Origin: Campanula takesimana
Taxonomy: Eukaryota > Streptophyta > Magnoliopsida > Asterales > Campanulaceae
Direction: 5' to 3'
DNA: 64,000 nucleotides
Assembly (NCBI GenBank): GCA_026119855.1
Contig: JAOWBW010001121.1
Coordinates: 52,501-116,500 of the forward strand
The notes beneath the pieces were generated by a model. It made no database searches. It was given only the letters and a program-made list of their open reading frames with translations, and was not told the DNA's origin. Shown piece by piece: positions 10,408-21,007 of the stretch. Made by a program: the position numbers and the translations under genes. Numbering within the stretch: position 1 is the first letter of the stretch; each line of letters starts with the position of its first letter.

Positions 10408-13400
10408 TTATTCCTCATAAGACAAATCAGGCTGAAATGGAATAGCCTCATACTCAAGAACATGTGATTCATCTGCCATATACTTGCGAAGCATAGATAC
10501 ATGGAACACATCATGAATACCAGATAAAGAAGGAGGTAAAGCCACTCTATAAGCCAACTTTCCAACTCTTTCAAGAATCTCAAATGGACCGATATAACGA
10601 GGAGATAACTTTCCTTTCTTCCCAAATCTCTTTATACCTCTACGAGGAGAGACCTTCAAGAATACAAAGTCACCTACCTGAAATTCAAGATCCCTTCTAC
10701 GATGATCTGCATAACTCTTTTGTCTACTCTGAGCTGTGCGCAATCTATCTCGAATGAGTTTCACACTCTCAACTGACTGTTGAACCATTTCAGGACCCAA
10801 AAGTCTAGCTTCTCCCACTTCATCCCAGCATATAGGAGATCGACATTTTCTGCCATAAAGAGCCTCATATGGAGCCATTTCAATGCTAGACTGAAAACTG
10901 TTATTATAAGCAAACTCAGCCAAAGGAAGATGAGTATCCCAACTGCCTTTGAAATCAATAACACAAGCACGCAATATATCCTCGAGAATCTGTATAAGTC
11001 TCTCAGATTGCCCATCAGATTGAGGATGAAAAGCTGTACTGAAATTCAACTTAGTACCCATAGCACCCTGCAGAGCCTGCCAGAATCGAGAAGTAAAACG
11101 AGGATCTCTGTCAGATACAATACTCACAGGAACCCCATGCAGTCGGACTATCTCCTGAACATACAAAGATGCCAATTGAGACAATGAATATCCCATGGAA
11201 ACAGACAAGAAGTGAGCTGATTTAGTCAACCTGTCCACTATAACCCAAACAGCATCATGGCCTCGTCTGGTACGTGGCAAACCAGTCACAAAATCCATAG
11301 TAATATGCTCCCATTTCCACTCTAGAATTTCCAATGGTTGCAACAAACCTGCTGGACGTTGATGTTCCACTTTTACTTGTTGACAAGTCAAACATTTGGA
11401 CACATACTCAGCAATTTCTCTTTTCATATTGTTCCACCAGAAATGTTTCTTCAAGTCTTGGTACATTTTAGTACTTCCAGGATGAATAGTATACTTGGCT
11501 TTGTGAGCCTCTTCAAGAACTTTCTTCTTTATCTCAGGATCAACTGGAATACAAACTCTGCCTCGAAAGGTAAGAATTCCATCACTATTAAAAGAAAAAT
11601 CTGGTTGCTTTCCTTCATTCATTCCACTAATGATTTTCTGCAATTCAGAATCAGTTACCTGTGCTTCTTTGATCTGTTGGAGTAAATCTGAAGTAGCCTG
11701 TATATTAGCAAAGATAACTCCATGATTTGATTCACAAGGATTCCAGTCACTCAAATCTTCAAACATCTTCCATTCACGAATCATCAGGCAAGAAATATAA
11801 GTCTTTCTGCTCAGTGCATCTGCCACAACATTTGCTTTTCCTGGATGATAAAGGATAATACAATCATGATCTTTCAATTTCTCCATCCATCTACGTTGCC
11901 TCATGTTAAGCTCTTTTTGAGAAAACAAGTACTTCAAGCTTTTATGATCAGTGAAAACCTCAAATTTGGTTCCATACAAGTAATGTCTCCATTTATGCAA
12001 AGCAAAAATAATCGCAGCTAACTCTAGATCATGAGTAGGATAATTCTTTTCATAAGGAGATAATTTTCGAGAAGCATAAGCTATTACCTTGCCATCTTGC
12101 ATTAGAACACAACCCAATCCTTCTTTAGAAGCATCAGTATATACCATGAAATGCTCAGAACCATTAGGCAAAGCCAAGACTGGAGCTGTAGTCAAACGCC
12201 TTTTCAACTCCTGAAAACTTGCTTCACATTTGTCATTCCACTCAAAAGAAATAGCTTTTCGAGTCATATTAGTCAATGGAGTAGCAATCTTGGAGAATCC
12301 CTCAATGAACCTCCGATAATAACTAGCCAAGCCCAAGAAACTACGGATTTCAGTCACTGTAGTTGGCCTTTTCCAGTTAACAACTGCTTCAACTTTGGAA
12401 GGATCTACTGCAATACCAGTAGCAGACACAACATGCCCCAAGAATGAAACCTCTTCTAACCAGAAAGCACATTTGCTGAATTTTGCAAATAATTGTTTCT
12501 CACGAAGAACTTGTAATACCATTCTGAGATGTTGTTCATGCTTAGCCCGTGACTTAGAATACACAAGAATATCATCAATGAATACCACCACGAAACAATC
12601 AAGATATGGCTTGAAGATACGGTTCATCAAATCCATAAATACATCTGGAGCATTTGTCAAACCAAATGGCATAACAATAAATTCATAATGCCCATACCTG
12701 GTACGGAAAGCTGTCTTTGGTATATCCTCAGATCTGATTTTCAACTGATGATAACCACTTCTCAAGTCAAGCTTCGAATACACTACTGAACCCTGAAGCT
12801 GGTCAAACAAATCATCAATATGAGGTAACGGATATTTGTTCTTGATAGTTACCTGATTAAGATCTCTGTAATCAATACACAATCGCAGAGTCCCATCTTT
12901 CTTTTTGACAAACAACACTGGTGCACCCCACGGTGATACACTAGGCCTGATAAAGCCCCTTTCAAGCAATTCCTCAAGCTGCGTTTTTAACTCTCTCAAC
13001 TCAGCTGGAGCCATTCTATAAGGTGCTTTAGAGATTGGTGCTGTACCTGGTAATAACTCAATACAGAACTCAAGCTCTCGATCAGGTGACATGCTATACT
13101 CAGAAGAGAACACATCTGAAAATTCAGACACAACAGGAATGTCCTCCATCTTGGGAACAGATAAACTTTGATCAAGCACACATGCGAGATACCCGGCACA
13201 ACCACGAGATAAAAGTTTTCTAGCTTTTAAAGCAGAAATAACATGTATAGCACATAAAGGCCTATCACCTTCAAAGGTAAAATCAGGCAAACCAGGAATA
13301 GAAAAAGTTACTACTTTTCTATAACAATCAACAGATGCATGATGTACATATAGCCAATCCATGCCAAGAATCACGTCAAAGTCCCTTATAGGTAACACGA

Positions 13401-14709
13401 CTAGGTCAGCAAGAAGGGCATGATCACCCACAAGAACCTCACATTTCTTGTAAACCTCAGAAGTAAACATGCAATCTCCCATAGGGGAAGATACTTCTAG
13501 CACATAAGGCATAGAATCAGGAAGAACATGCAAATGCGACACAAAATGAGATGCCACATAAGAATGAGATGAGCCTGGATCTATCAAGACTCGCGCTCTC
13601 GTACTAGAAAGTAATATAATACCTCCTATGACTGCAGAAGACTCAGCTACACCCTGCTGATCTAAAGCAAACACTCGACCCTGAACTTTTGGTCGACCCC
13701 CACTATCTCTCTTGGAACCTGAGGCTGGTTGACTTGTACCCCCAACTTGATTTACTTTACTTTTAGAACAATTCCTAGCAAAGTGCCCCGCTTCACCACA
13801 CACTATACACTTTCCTTGCTTTAGCCAACACTTGTCTTCAGAATGGCCTTCTTTCGAACAATAGCCACATACTCTCCTGGGACCTTGGACTGTTGTCCTC
13901 GAACCAGTTGATACATTACCTTTACTTTCAGTTGGCTGTCGGAATCGACGATCTTGGCGGCCAGATTTACCACCTTTAGAACCAGATCCCTGAGTTTTCT
14001 CTGATACATGACCAGTCATGGTTGTTCCCAACTTCACCTTGTGTTCTTCGATATCATTTTCAATGGTATAAGCCTTCTCCACTGCTTGCTGATAGCTAGT
14101 GAGCTGTAAAGAAAGAAGTTGCTTCCTATACTCAGTCCTTAACCCTTTAACAAACCTCTGTGCCTTCTTGGCTTCATTTGGAACTAAGTGATCACAATAC
14201 CTTGCCAATTCTGTGAACTTGGTTGAGTATTTCCCCACGGTCAGACTTCCCTGCTCCAGATTAAGAAATTCCATTTCCTTTCTATCTTGGACCACTGTTG
14301 GAATAAACTGTGACTTAAAAGCTTTAAGAAAATTCTCCCATGTCTGAGGTACACCTTCCAGTTCCCAGCTTTTACTCAACACTTGCCACCAATGTTCAGC
14401 GGCTTTCTCAAGTTTAAAGGTTGCAAAGGTTACCTTATCACCGCCTGCACATCTCAAGGCTGTAAAGATCTTCTCAATGCTTTCAATCCACTCCTCTGCC
14501 TTTTTAGAATCAAATTCCCCGTCAAAACTGCGAGGTTTCAGCTTCAAGAACCTTGTAAGGCGATTAGGATAATCCCAGTGAACATTATTAACCATTTCTT
14601 CTTGAGGAGTTATAGATCTCAGCTGATTACTACCACTTGTACCTTCAGAACTCATTGTACCTGTAGGTAAACACTCAGCGTTATTAATAACACCCCAAGA
14701 CTCACCCAT
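10408..14709 (-). CDS. Tekay gag-pol polyprotein, open over 1433 codons
   Basis: The domains run in order. Gag (about 1-270) is of the UBN2/retrotrans_gag type. Two zinc knuckles follow (CGYCSKEGHSEDKC and CIVCGEAGHFARNC, about 280-315). The protease has a VLIDPGSSHSYV active site. Reverse transcriptase carries VVFIDDILVYS, and RNase H carries VYTDASKEGLG and ends DALSRK. The integrase zinc-binding part has CLTCQQVK; its core has FHPQSDGQSER and is followed by a GPFEILERVG module. The frame is uninterrupted until a TAA just before the chromodomain. ATG at 14709 is the first start; MSSEGTSG, 18 codons on, is an alternative. Because everything else is open and the LTRs are nearly identical, this copy may still make most of its proteins. 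Confidence 0.95.
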   Translation of the reverse strand: MGESWGVINNAECLPTGTMSSEGTSGSNQLRSITPQEEMVNNVHWDYPNRLTRFLKLKPRSFDGEFDSKKAEEWIESIEKIFTALRCAGGDKVTFATFKLEKAAEHWWQVLSKSWELEGVPQTWENFLKAFKSQFIPTVVQDRKEMEFLNLEQGSLTVGKYSTKFTELARYCDHLVPNEAKKAQRFVKGLRTEYRKQLLSLQLTSYQQAVEKAYTIENDIEEHKVKLGTTMTGHVSEKTQGSGSKGGKSGRQDRRFRQPTESKGNVSTGSRTTVQGPRRVCGYCSKEGHSEDKCWLKQGKCIVCGEAGHFARNCSKSKVNQVGGTSQPASGSKRDSGGRPKVQGRVFALDQQGVAESSAVIGGIILLSSTRARVLIDPGSSHSYVASHFVSHLHVLPDSMPYVLEVSSPMGDCMFTSEVYKKCEVLVGDHALLADLVVLPIRDFDVILGMDWLYVHHASVDCYRKVVTFSIPGLPDFTFEGDRPLCAIHVISALKARKLLSRGCAGYLACVLDQSLSVPKMEDIPVVSEFSDVFSSEYSMSPDRELEFCIELLPGTAPISKAPYRMAPAELRELKTQLEELLERGFIRPSVSPWGAPVLFVKKKDGTLRLCIDYRDLNQVTIKNKYPLPHIDDLFDQLQGSVVYSKLDLRSGYHQLKIRSEDIPKTAFRTRYGHYEFIVMPFGLTNAPDVFMDLMNRIFKPYLDCFVVVFIDDILVYSKSRAKHEQHLRMVLQVLREKQLFAKFSKCAFWLEEVSFLGHVVSATGIAVDPSKVEAVVNWKRPTTVTEIRSFLGLASYYRRFIEGFSKIATPLTNMTRKAISFEWNDKCEASFQELKRRLTTAPVLALPNGSEHFMVYTDASKEGLGCVLMQDGKVIAYASRKLSPYEKNYPTHDLELAAIIFALHKWRHYLYGTKFEVFTDHKSLKYLFSQKELNMRQRRWMEKLKDHDCIILYHPGKANVVADALSRKTYISCLMIREWKMFEDLSDWNPCESNHGVIFANIQATSDLLQQIKEAQVTDSELQKIISGMNEGKQPDFSFNSDGILTFRGRVCIPVDPEIKKKVLEEAHKAKYTIHPGSTKMYQDLKKHFWWNNMKREIAEYVSKCLTCQQVKVEHQRPAGLLQPLEILEWKWEHITMDFVTGLPRTRRGHDAVWVIVDRLTKSAHFLSVSMGYSLSQLASLYVQEIVRLHGVPVSIVSDRDPRFTSRFWQALQGAMGTKLNFSTAFHPQSDGQSERLIQILEDILRACVIDFKGSWDTHLPLAEFAYNNSFQSSIEMAPYEALYGRKCRSPICWDEVGEARLLGPEMVQQSVESVKLIRDRLRTAQSRQKSYADHRRRDLEFQVGDFVFLKVSPRRGIKRFGKKGKLSPRYIGPFEILERVGKLAYRVALPPSLSGIHDVFHVSMLRKYMADESHVLEYEAIPFQPDLSYEE

Positions 14710-14780
14710 ACCTAGGTCATAGACCCTATCCAGACTTAGAGCAAACCAAGGTAGCTAAACAAGGTAGCTAAACCAGGGTA

Positions 14781-14792
14781 GCTCTGATACCA
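14781..14792 (-). other. Primer-binding site, tRNA-iMet type
   Basis: On the minus strand TGGTATCAGAGC lies three bases inside the 5' LTR. It is the complement of the 3' end of initiator methionine tRNA, the usual primer for plant gypsy and copia elements. It is not a tRNA gene. Confidence 0.9.
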
Positions 14793-14795
14793 ACC

Positions 14796-17314
14796 TGACA
14801 CGCCCCCAGGTCCCGGGATCCCCTAATAGAATCTCGAACCTGGATGGGAGTGCCTAACGAGAAACAAGAAACTTAACAAGAAACTTAATGACATTTGTTT
14901 AACAAATTGATATGATATATATATACTCTAGAGTAAGGAGCTATACTAGCTCACAACACGAGTTCTAGACAAGAAAATTTAAAACCAAACTTAATACATA
15001 CACAGCGGAAATATGCCTAGCACATAAGCTGGCATTAGGAGTACTATACAAGATGTCTAGTGACAACAAGAACTGTCTACCCCCAAAATAAAGTGTTACA
15101 AAACCCATAATACATCGTCCTCACCAAGTGTAAAAGGACACAAGCCCCAAAATAATCACGACCTGCGAAGCAAGCTCCCAACTATGTCGAGCCTCACTGC
15201 GCACTATCCTTCCTTTCCTGGGGGGGGAAACAAATAAAGGGTGAGATAAATCTCAGTAAGCTATTAGATGCAACTACATGACATGTTATCATGCAATTCA
15301 AATAGATACTCAAGTAATCATTTATCAAGTATCATCAAGTAACAAGTATATGAGAGGATAATCCACTCATCAAGTAGCACATAAGGCTAAACACGCAAGT
15401 TATAAGGATATTGCTTCCTTCCTTATTCCTCCCAAGAATACCATTGTTGTCGAAGCTTGTATTACTTTGACAATCACGATCAATAACAGGAACTGATTAT
15501 TCAGTATGTATCAGAAGACCCGGTAACCAGTGTCATTCTCAATATCAGTACTCATGGATATTCATGAGGTGTTCGGGACGGGAATTTAGCATTCACTTAA
15601 GTCAGGCTTATTGCTCCAACTAAGGAAGCTATGCCCTTACTATGGCCGGTAGTAAGGGGTCGGGCGGAAATACATAGGGACCCGATTGTCACTTAAACCC
15701 CAGCTCTCGCGACAAGCGTGAACCTATACATTTTCGAACAAGCAAGGAGAACCAGCTGGACTCACACAAGAAAGTACAAGTAGATATTTACTTGAACAAC
15801 GGGAGAAGAACTAATCCAAATGTAGTGGACTAGCTCAACAAGGAACATGCTTCAAGTAATCAAGAAGTCACCTTGTTATCAAGCAACTATATGCAATGTT
15901 TGCACATACACAACAAGAACATGTCTCATACACGTTAGTGCTTGTTCATAGCACTTTCAAGTTCACTACCATACATATGTATTGGTGTCAAGTCAAGTAC
16001 AAGATTTTATTATCTTATATTCAAGTATTAATCCATTTCTATGGATGTTCAAGTCACGTACAAGCGTTTAATGTCTTATACTTCAAGTTATAACTTCCAA
16101 TCTTTGGACATTCAAACAAGTATAAGAGTTATACATTTACTCTTACCAAATCCCAATCCTATTCTTAGGATGTTCAAGTCTAATACCTTATGCTAATGCC
16201 TCTAAGGTACACAATCATTGGATTCACAACAAGTATAACACATTAGTGCTTGTTTATAGCACTTTCAAGACATAAAGAAGAGATACTACTCTTATACTTA
16301 TGTTCTCATTTTAATTCAATGAGTATACATATTTAAGACCAAGTATGATGCCCCTAAAGTAGCACAACACTTGCTAGGACATCTTATACTAAGGTTATAT
16401 ACCTTAACTAGGGTTACTTCCAACTTATACAAACTTTAAACAACATCTTTGTTTTTCAGGTGACTGTGCGGTCGCCCAAAATGGACTGTGCGGCCGCACA
16501 CAAGCATGTCAATTTCTTTGAAAAACCCTTCAGAAAGATGTGCGGTCGCACAATCATTTTTGTGCGGTCGCACAGTGTACTAAAATGCGAAATTCTTATT
16601 TCTTTCCCAGGTTGAAATATTTTCCGTCCCAAACGTAGGAGTAACATTTACTAACCTTTTCAACATACCCAAAAAACATAAACAATGCTTAAAACCAAGT
16701 CTTTCATTTCCTTTCATTAGTTTACATAGGGGAAATTTACTCCCTTTGTCCCAAATTTACAAATACCACAAAAATCACTCCAAACACAAAATTAACAATC
16801 ACAAGTATTGAGAATAACATTTATGCATGTTATTACAAGTAAGGGGGAGCTAATAACTTACCTAGTCAAAATTCAAGTTGACCAAAACTTATTTCTGTTC
16901 GGCCTGGAACGCTCTATTCGACGCCACGAATATTAATCCGGGATCGGAATCAAGAACGGAGGGATAATTAAACTCGAGGAGTCGGGAATAGGGAAAATTC
17001 TAAACCCTAGCTTATGATACAGAGAGAGAGCGTAAAGAAATTTGGGTGAAATGCCTTCTCAGGCAAACCCAAGTCTTGATATACTTGGAAGTTTCAAGAA
17101 ATGACCAGTAGGCCCCTCAAGTTTCACTTTTAACAAAAAGGCCCTTAATGTCAAATTCTCACAAATGACCCAAAAGTCAAAACTAGACATTTAACCACCT
17201 TAACTATTTAAAGCAGTTAATAAATTAACCCAAGTAAAACTAACACATAATATGCAAGTTCAAGTATTTAACAAATATGTCAAATATTTAACAAGAAATT
17301 CGATGGGTGTTACA
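14796..17314 (-). repeat. Tekay 5' LTR (right copy)
   Basis: It matches the left LTR closely. Differences are an extra 12-bp 'AACTTAACAAG'-like duplication near its start, an extra 10 bp near its end and about a dozen substitutions. The palindrome cluster lies at 16464-16575. Confidence 0.93.
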
Positions 17315-17319
17315 AGTTA

Positions 17320-18538
17320 GTTGTGAAACAATTTCAAAACCTTAAGATGATTGTCAAATTCTTGGTTCAAGTATTCATCATCTCGATCAAATCAGAATCT
17401 TTGAATTATTTTACCAAGTAGTACCAAAATCCTCTTTTAGCATTGCCACTTAATGTACCATATACATCAACATGTATTAGGTCTAACAACTTACTAGCCC
17501 TTTTACTAATCTTAGTAAAAGATGTCTTAGTCTAAGTAAATAAGATTTGCATATATCATATGATTCAAAATCATATGACTTTAAAAGTCCATCCCATGGA
17601 ATTTTAGATATGTGTTTCTCTTTTATTTGACCAAAACAATAATGCCTTAAGAATTTAATTATTTATGTTATAGTTTTACTTATTATTTTGTTCTTCAAGA
17701 TTTAGGATATAAGTTTATTTATATGATTTAACAATACGATAAAGAAAATCATAATAAATAAAACACTTTCTTATTCTTAATAAGAAATAAATATCCTTCA
17801 TTATCTTATAACAAAATAAAATTTTCTACTTTATAAGTAAAGTCACTTCATAAGTGTTCTACGAATAATGTTGCAACTCTTGCATCATTATCATTCGTAG
17901 ATTAACTTTACCTTTCATAAGTAGTCTTTTTATTTACTAATTGTTGCATATTTATACAAATGTGAGAGTCTAATCCGGTATTCAATACCAATAATTAAAA
18001 GTAGAAAGATTAATTTTATAACATAAATATCCAAAGTGGTAGTCTCACTACCATTCTCTTTTGTTTGATCATCCAGAATTTTGATTATAATTTTAAATGG
18101 TCAATCTCATTGCCATGGTTCAAATTGAAATATTTAGAGTTATAATTTTAGCCACTTTTATTTCCTTTAGGTTTGACAACATTTGTCTTACCTATATCTT
18201 TTAATCCTCTTTCTTTTAGAATTTGTGAAGTCAAAAAATAAAATTTTTGACTTAGATCATCATCTTTCCATACTAGAGTTCAGATATTGAGAGCACAAAC
18301 TGTATGGCCGAACTAAGCCAAAAGGCAACCACAACTCCGTACATTGTTCAGAAAACTAGAGAACAATCCATACGGCCAAACTAAGCCAAAAGACAACCAC
18401 AGTTCCGAATGGTTCTGTAATCTGATTCTAAATTCTATGTCTCATCAGTTTCACCAATTTCAGCAATCCAGAACAATTCAAGATTTTAATTTCAGTTATT
18501 TTGAATTCTGAATTGACATCACTATTCAGGAAATACAG
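17320..18538 (-). pseudogene. Copia-E relic: integrase start and upstream pol
   Basis: This continues the element cut at 7713. On the minus strand the pre-integrase signature (HGMDFKSYDFESYDICKS) and the integrase beginning can be read; both match copia-B at 31770-32000. The frame is broken by many stops. Around 18300-18420 two copies of a 'GGCCGAACTAAGCC..GCAACCACA' motif lie about 75 bp apart. Confidence 0.7.
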
Positions 18539-18614
18539 TTATTCGTTTGGATCAACTCGTTTGGATTCGGTTATTCGTTTGGATCAACACGTTTGGATTC
18601 GGTTATTCGTTTTT
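18539..18614. repeat. 32-bp tandem repeat, two and a third copies
   Basis: The unit TTATTCGTTTGGATCAAC.. occurs at 18539-18570 and 18571-18602, with a partial third copy. It lies at the upstream side of a gypsy LTR fragment. Confidence 0.85.
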
Positions 18615-19169
18615 GCTACTATGCCATTACAATTTAAGTGTTCGATATTTGAATTCCTTAACAAGAGATGACTTTAACACCGGTTGTTATATTTATGGCT
18701 CCTAGTCATAGTATCATTTGCGCAAGTGATACTATGATGAAGAGCCGACTTTGACTTTGGGCATTTGTGTTGGCAAGTCTCTTACTGGGCAATTTGTGCT
18801 CACCCTTTTCGCTCCCCATTTCCCTTCGAGGTGGAGTATAGTTGAGATCGTGTTGCTTTTGCTGTAGAGTTGTGAAGCTAGAGTTAAACTCTACGTGTTT
18901 GGATATATGTACTTTGGCTACGTATAAATAACTTTTGTAAAGTGTTTAAAGTTTCAGAGTTTTTAAATATTTGATATTATTCGAGGTTTGGATTTTGGTC
19001 AGAGGATAGTAGCTCTGATATACTCGTTTCGAGCTTTTGTATTACATCATTTCAGTGTCTTTATAAGATAAGAAAAAAAATTCAGCTCTCATTTTTTAGT
19101 TCGATTGTTATTTGATTTCGTAAGTCACTCCTTGAAGATCGGTATAATACCGGACTTCGGGGCGTGACA
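18615..19169 (+). mobile_element. Gypsy LTR fragment or solo LTR
   Basis: The stretch ends ...GGACTTCGGGGCGTGACA at 19169, a characteristic gypsy LTR terminus. It contains a promoter-like 'GTATAAATAAC' near 18920. The start is not clear and no target duplication was found, so the left limit is approximate. Confidence 0.55.
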
Positions 19170-20843
19170 GAGTGCCCTCGCCGAGTCTTAGGACCCGCTC
19201 GGCCGTGCACTACGAAAAACAGATTTTAAATTTCTAAATTTTATCCTAGTATTGCCTTCCTTGATTCAATTGGGATTTTGTGTTCATGGTGATCAAATCA
19301 TCATGATCATCAAAACCAAGAATAAATAATTTATTCATGAATCTAAGATCATCAACAAGTTAATTAAATTTTGATGGTCCTACGGAACATATTAATCAAA
19401 TTAATATTGCAATTTATTCTTGGTTTAGAACAATTCTTTAAGCTCATGATGATTAAATTTAATTAAATTTAATCAAGGAATTGCCTTCTTTGATTCAATT
19501 TATTCATTTATTCTTGATTCAATTAAATTTTCATAGTGATTAAATTTATTCGTGAAGATTATTAAGAATGTATAATATCCGTTCTTGCTTTAAAACAATT
19601 CTTTAAGCTCATGATTCAATCAAATAAATTAATTTCATTCTCTTTTAACTTTGTTCTTTTAAGAACAGATCGTAGTAACAAACATAATTTAAAGTTTAAG
19701 ATAACATTCTACACAAATATGCAAATAAATATACACCTATATTTCATACCAATCATTTAATAGATAGATAATTGTATTTCATAAATACTCATACTAAATT
19801 ATATAACCTTCACATACAACAATTGTATAATATAATTTATGTGGGCTAAGATCCAACTTTAATTTAATTTCAAGTCCGCTTTGGCAATACTGCTCAAAAC
19901 TAAACTAATTAGGTAGATAACTTTTATCAATCACATCATATGTGACTCTTAGATCCTTTATGAGATTTTGGACATCATACACAGATAGAATTAATGCACC
20001 TCGCTTTGGAAGAGCCTACATAAAACTACCAGTGTACTCACAAGTGTTTTAATAATGGATTGGCACATGACTTAAATTTTCAAGAAGGTTCTTTTCATGT
20101 AGCAACGCGCATAACAAATGTATAATAAATCTAATTAATTAATGAACGGATATTATGTGAATATAATTATGAATTTTAGATTTTCATTGAGTCCTACTCT
20201 AGGTATAATACATATTGAATAATGAATTCTTTCATAGAGTCCAACTCTATTAAGAATACATTACATCATAGAAGTCAATTCCATGAACAATAAGTATTCA
20301 ACAATGCATCTCAAGGTCAGAAAAACAAAATTCAGAAATCTGCACTGCATGCGAACTGCACGAATTCGTGCATTGCACGCGAACTTCATGAAAATTTTGC
20401 ACAAAATTCTGGACTTCACGTGTGCTGCACGTAATCTGCACAAAAATTCATGATGAAAATTCTGCACAAAAACGTGCATTGCACGCGAACCACACAAACG
20501 TAATTTATCAAATCTTGATCCTTTGAGAATTCAAACTATTCATGGTATTCAAATTATCATGAACATCAAACCCTAAGGACAAACAATTTGTTCTTCAAGA
20601 TCAAGAATCATCAATTCAATAATCATATTAAAGAGATTGAGGACTCGATAAATAGATTAATCATATTAATCATGCAACTTGAAAACCTTTTCATAATCAT
20701 ATTATATGATATATAATTGTTTCCCCAAACAACTCACATAAATCCCTTATTCTAAATTCATATCATGCTAGATCATATAATCAAATCATATATTAACATG
20801 ATAATATTAAAATAATCATACATGAATGGGGCTCTGATACCAC
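19170..20843 (-). mobile_element. Copia-E leader and gag region, decayed
   Basis: On the minus strand this is the region between the 5' LTR and pol. A block near 20010 ('AATGCACCTCGCTTTGG') matches the copia-B leader near 29963 in reverse complement, which supports kinship. No intact gag is seen. At 20341-20500 a GCACGCGAAC motif is repeated, with two exact copies of GTGCATTGCACGCGAAC. The primer-binding site gctctgatacca is at 20831-20842. Confidence 0.65.
20341..20500. repeat. GCACG-type motif cluster in copia-E leader
   Basis: TGCACG, GCACGCGAAC or close variants occur about ten times in 160 bp. The spacing is irregular and the background AT-rich. The exact 17-mer GTGCATTGCACGCGAAC is found near 20369 and 20472. 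Confidence 0.75.
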
Positions 20844-20953
20844 TGTTGGGTTTTGAGGATCCATGCGCAGCGGAAACAACAATAGAAAATCAACAAAACC
20901 CTAGAGCCCCGAGATCCGTTCATGATGATTAAATTAAATACAAGATGAATTTA

Positions 20954-20964
20954 GTATAGTAACC
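20954..20964. repeat. LINE target duplication, left copy
   Basis: GTATAGTAACC here and at 22788-22798 flank the LINE and its poly-A tail. This is an 11-bp target-site duplication, as expected for target-primed reverse transcription. Confidence 0.9.
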
Positions 20965-21007
20965 CTTCATGATGATTAAATTAAATACAAGATGAATTTG
21001 GTGGCAT

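Larger units (their letters stand above)
7714..17314 (-). mobile_element. Complete Tekay-type Ty3/gypsy retrotransposon (chromovirus)
   Basis: The element is 9.6 kb, has LTRs of 2497 bp (7714-10210) and 2519 bp (14796-17314), and is flanked by the 5-bp target duplication AGTTA at 7709-7713 and 17315-17319. LTR ends are TGACACGCCC and GGGTGTTACA. It has a primer-binding site, a polypurine tract and one long gag-pol frame. By eye the LTRs differ by about a dozen substitutions plus two indels, of 12 and 10 bp. That is roughly 0.5% divergence and implies a recent insertion. It sits in the integrase region of the older copia-E. Confidence 0.95.

Noticed and set aside
10780..11187. Plus-strand frame of 135 codons, and others within 10.3-14.7 kb
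   Set aside because: These are the opposite strand of the open Tekay gag-pol frame.
20831..20842. tRNA-like matches (TGGTATCAGAGC and complement) at four places
   Set aside because: They are primer-binding sites next to LTR ends; no cloverleaf or flanking tRNA sequence is present.
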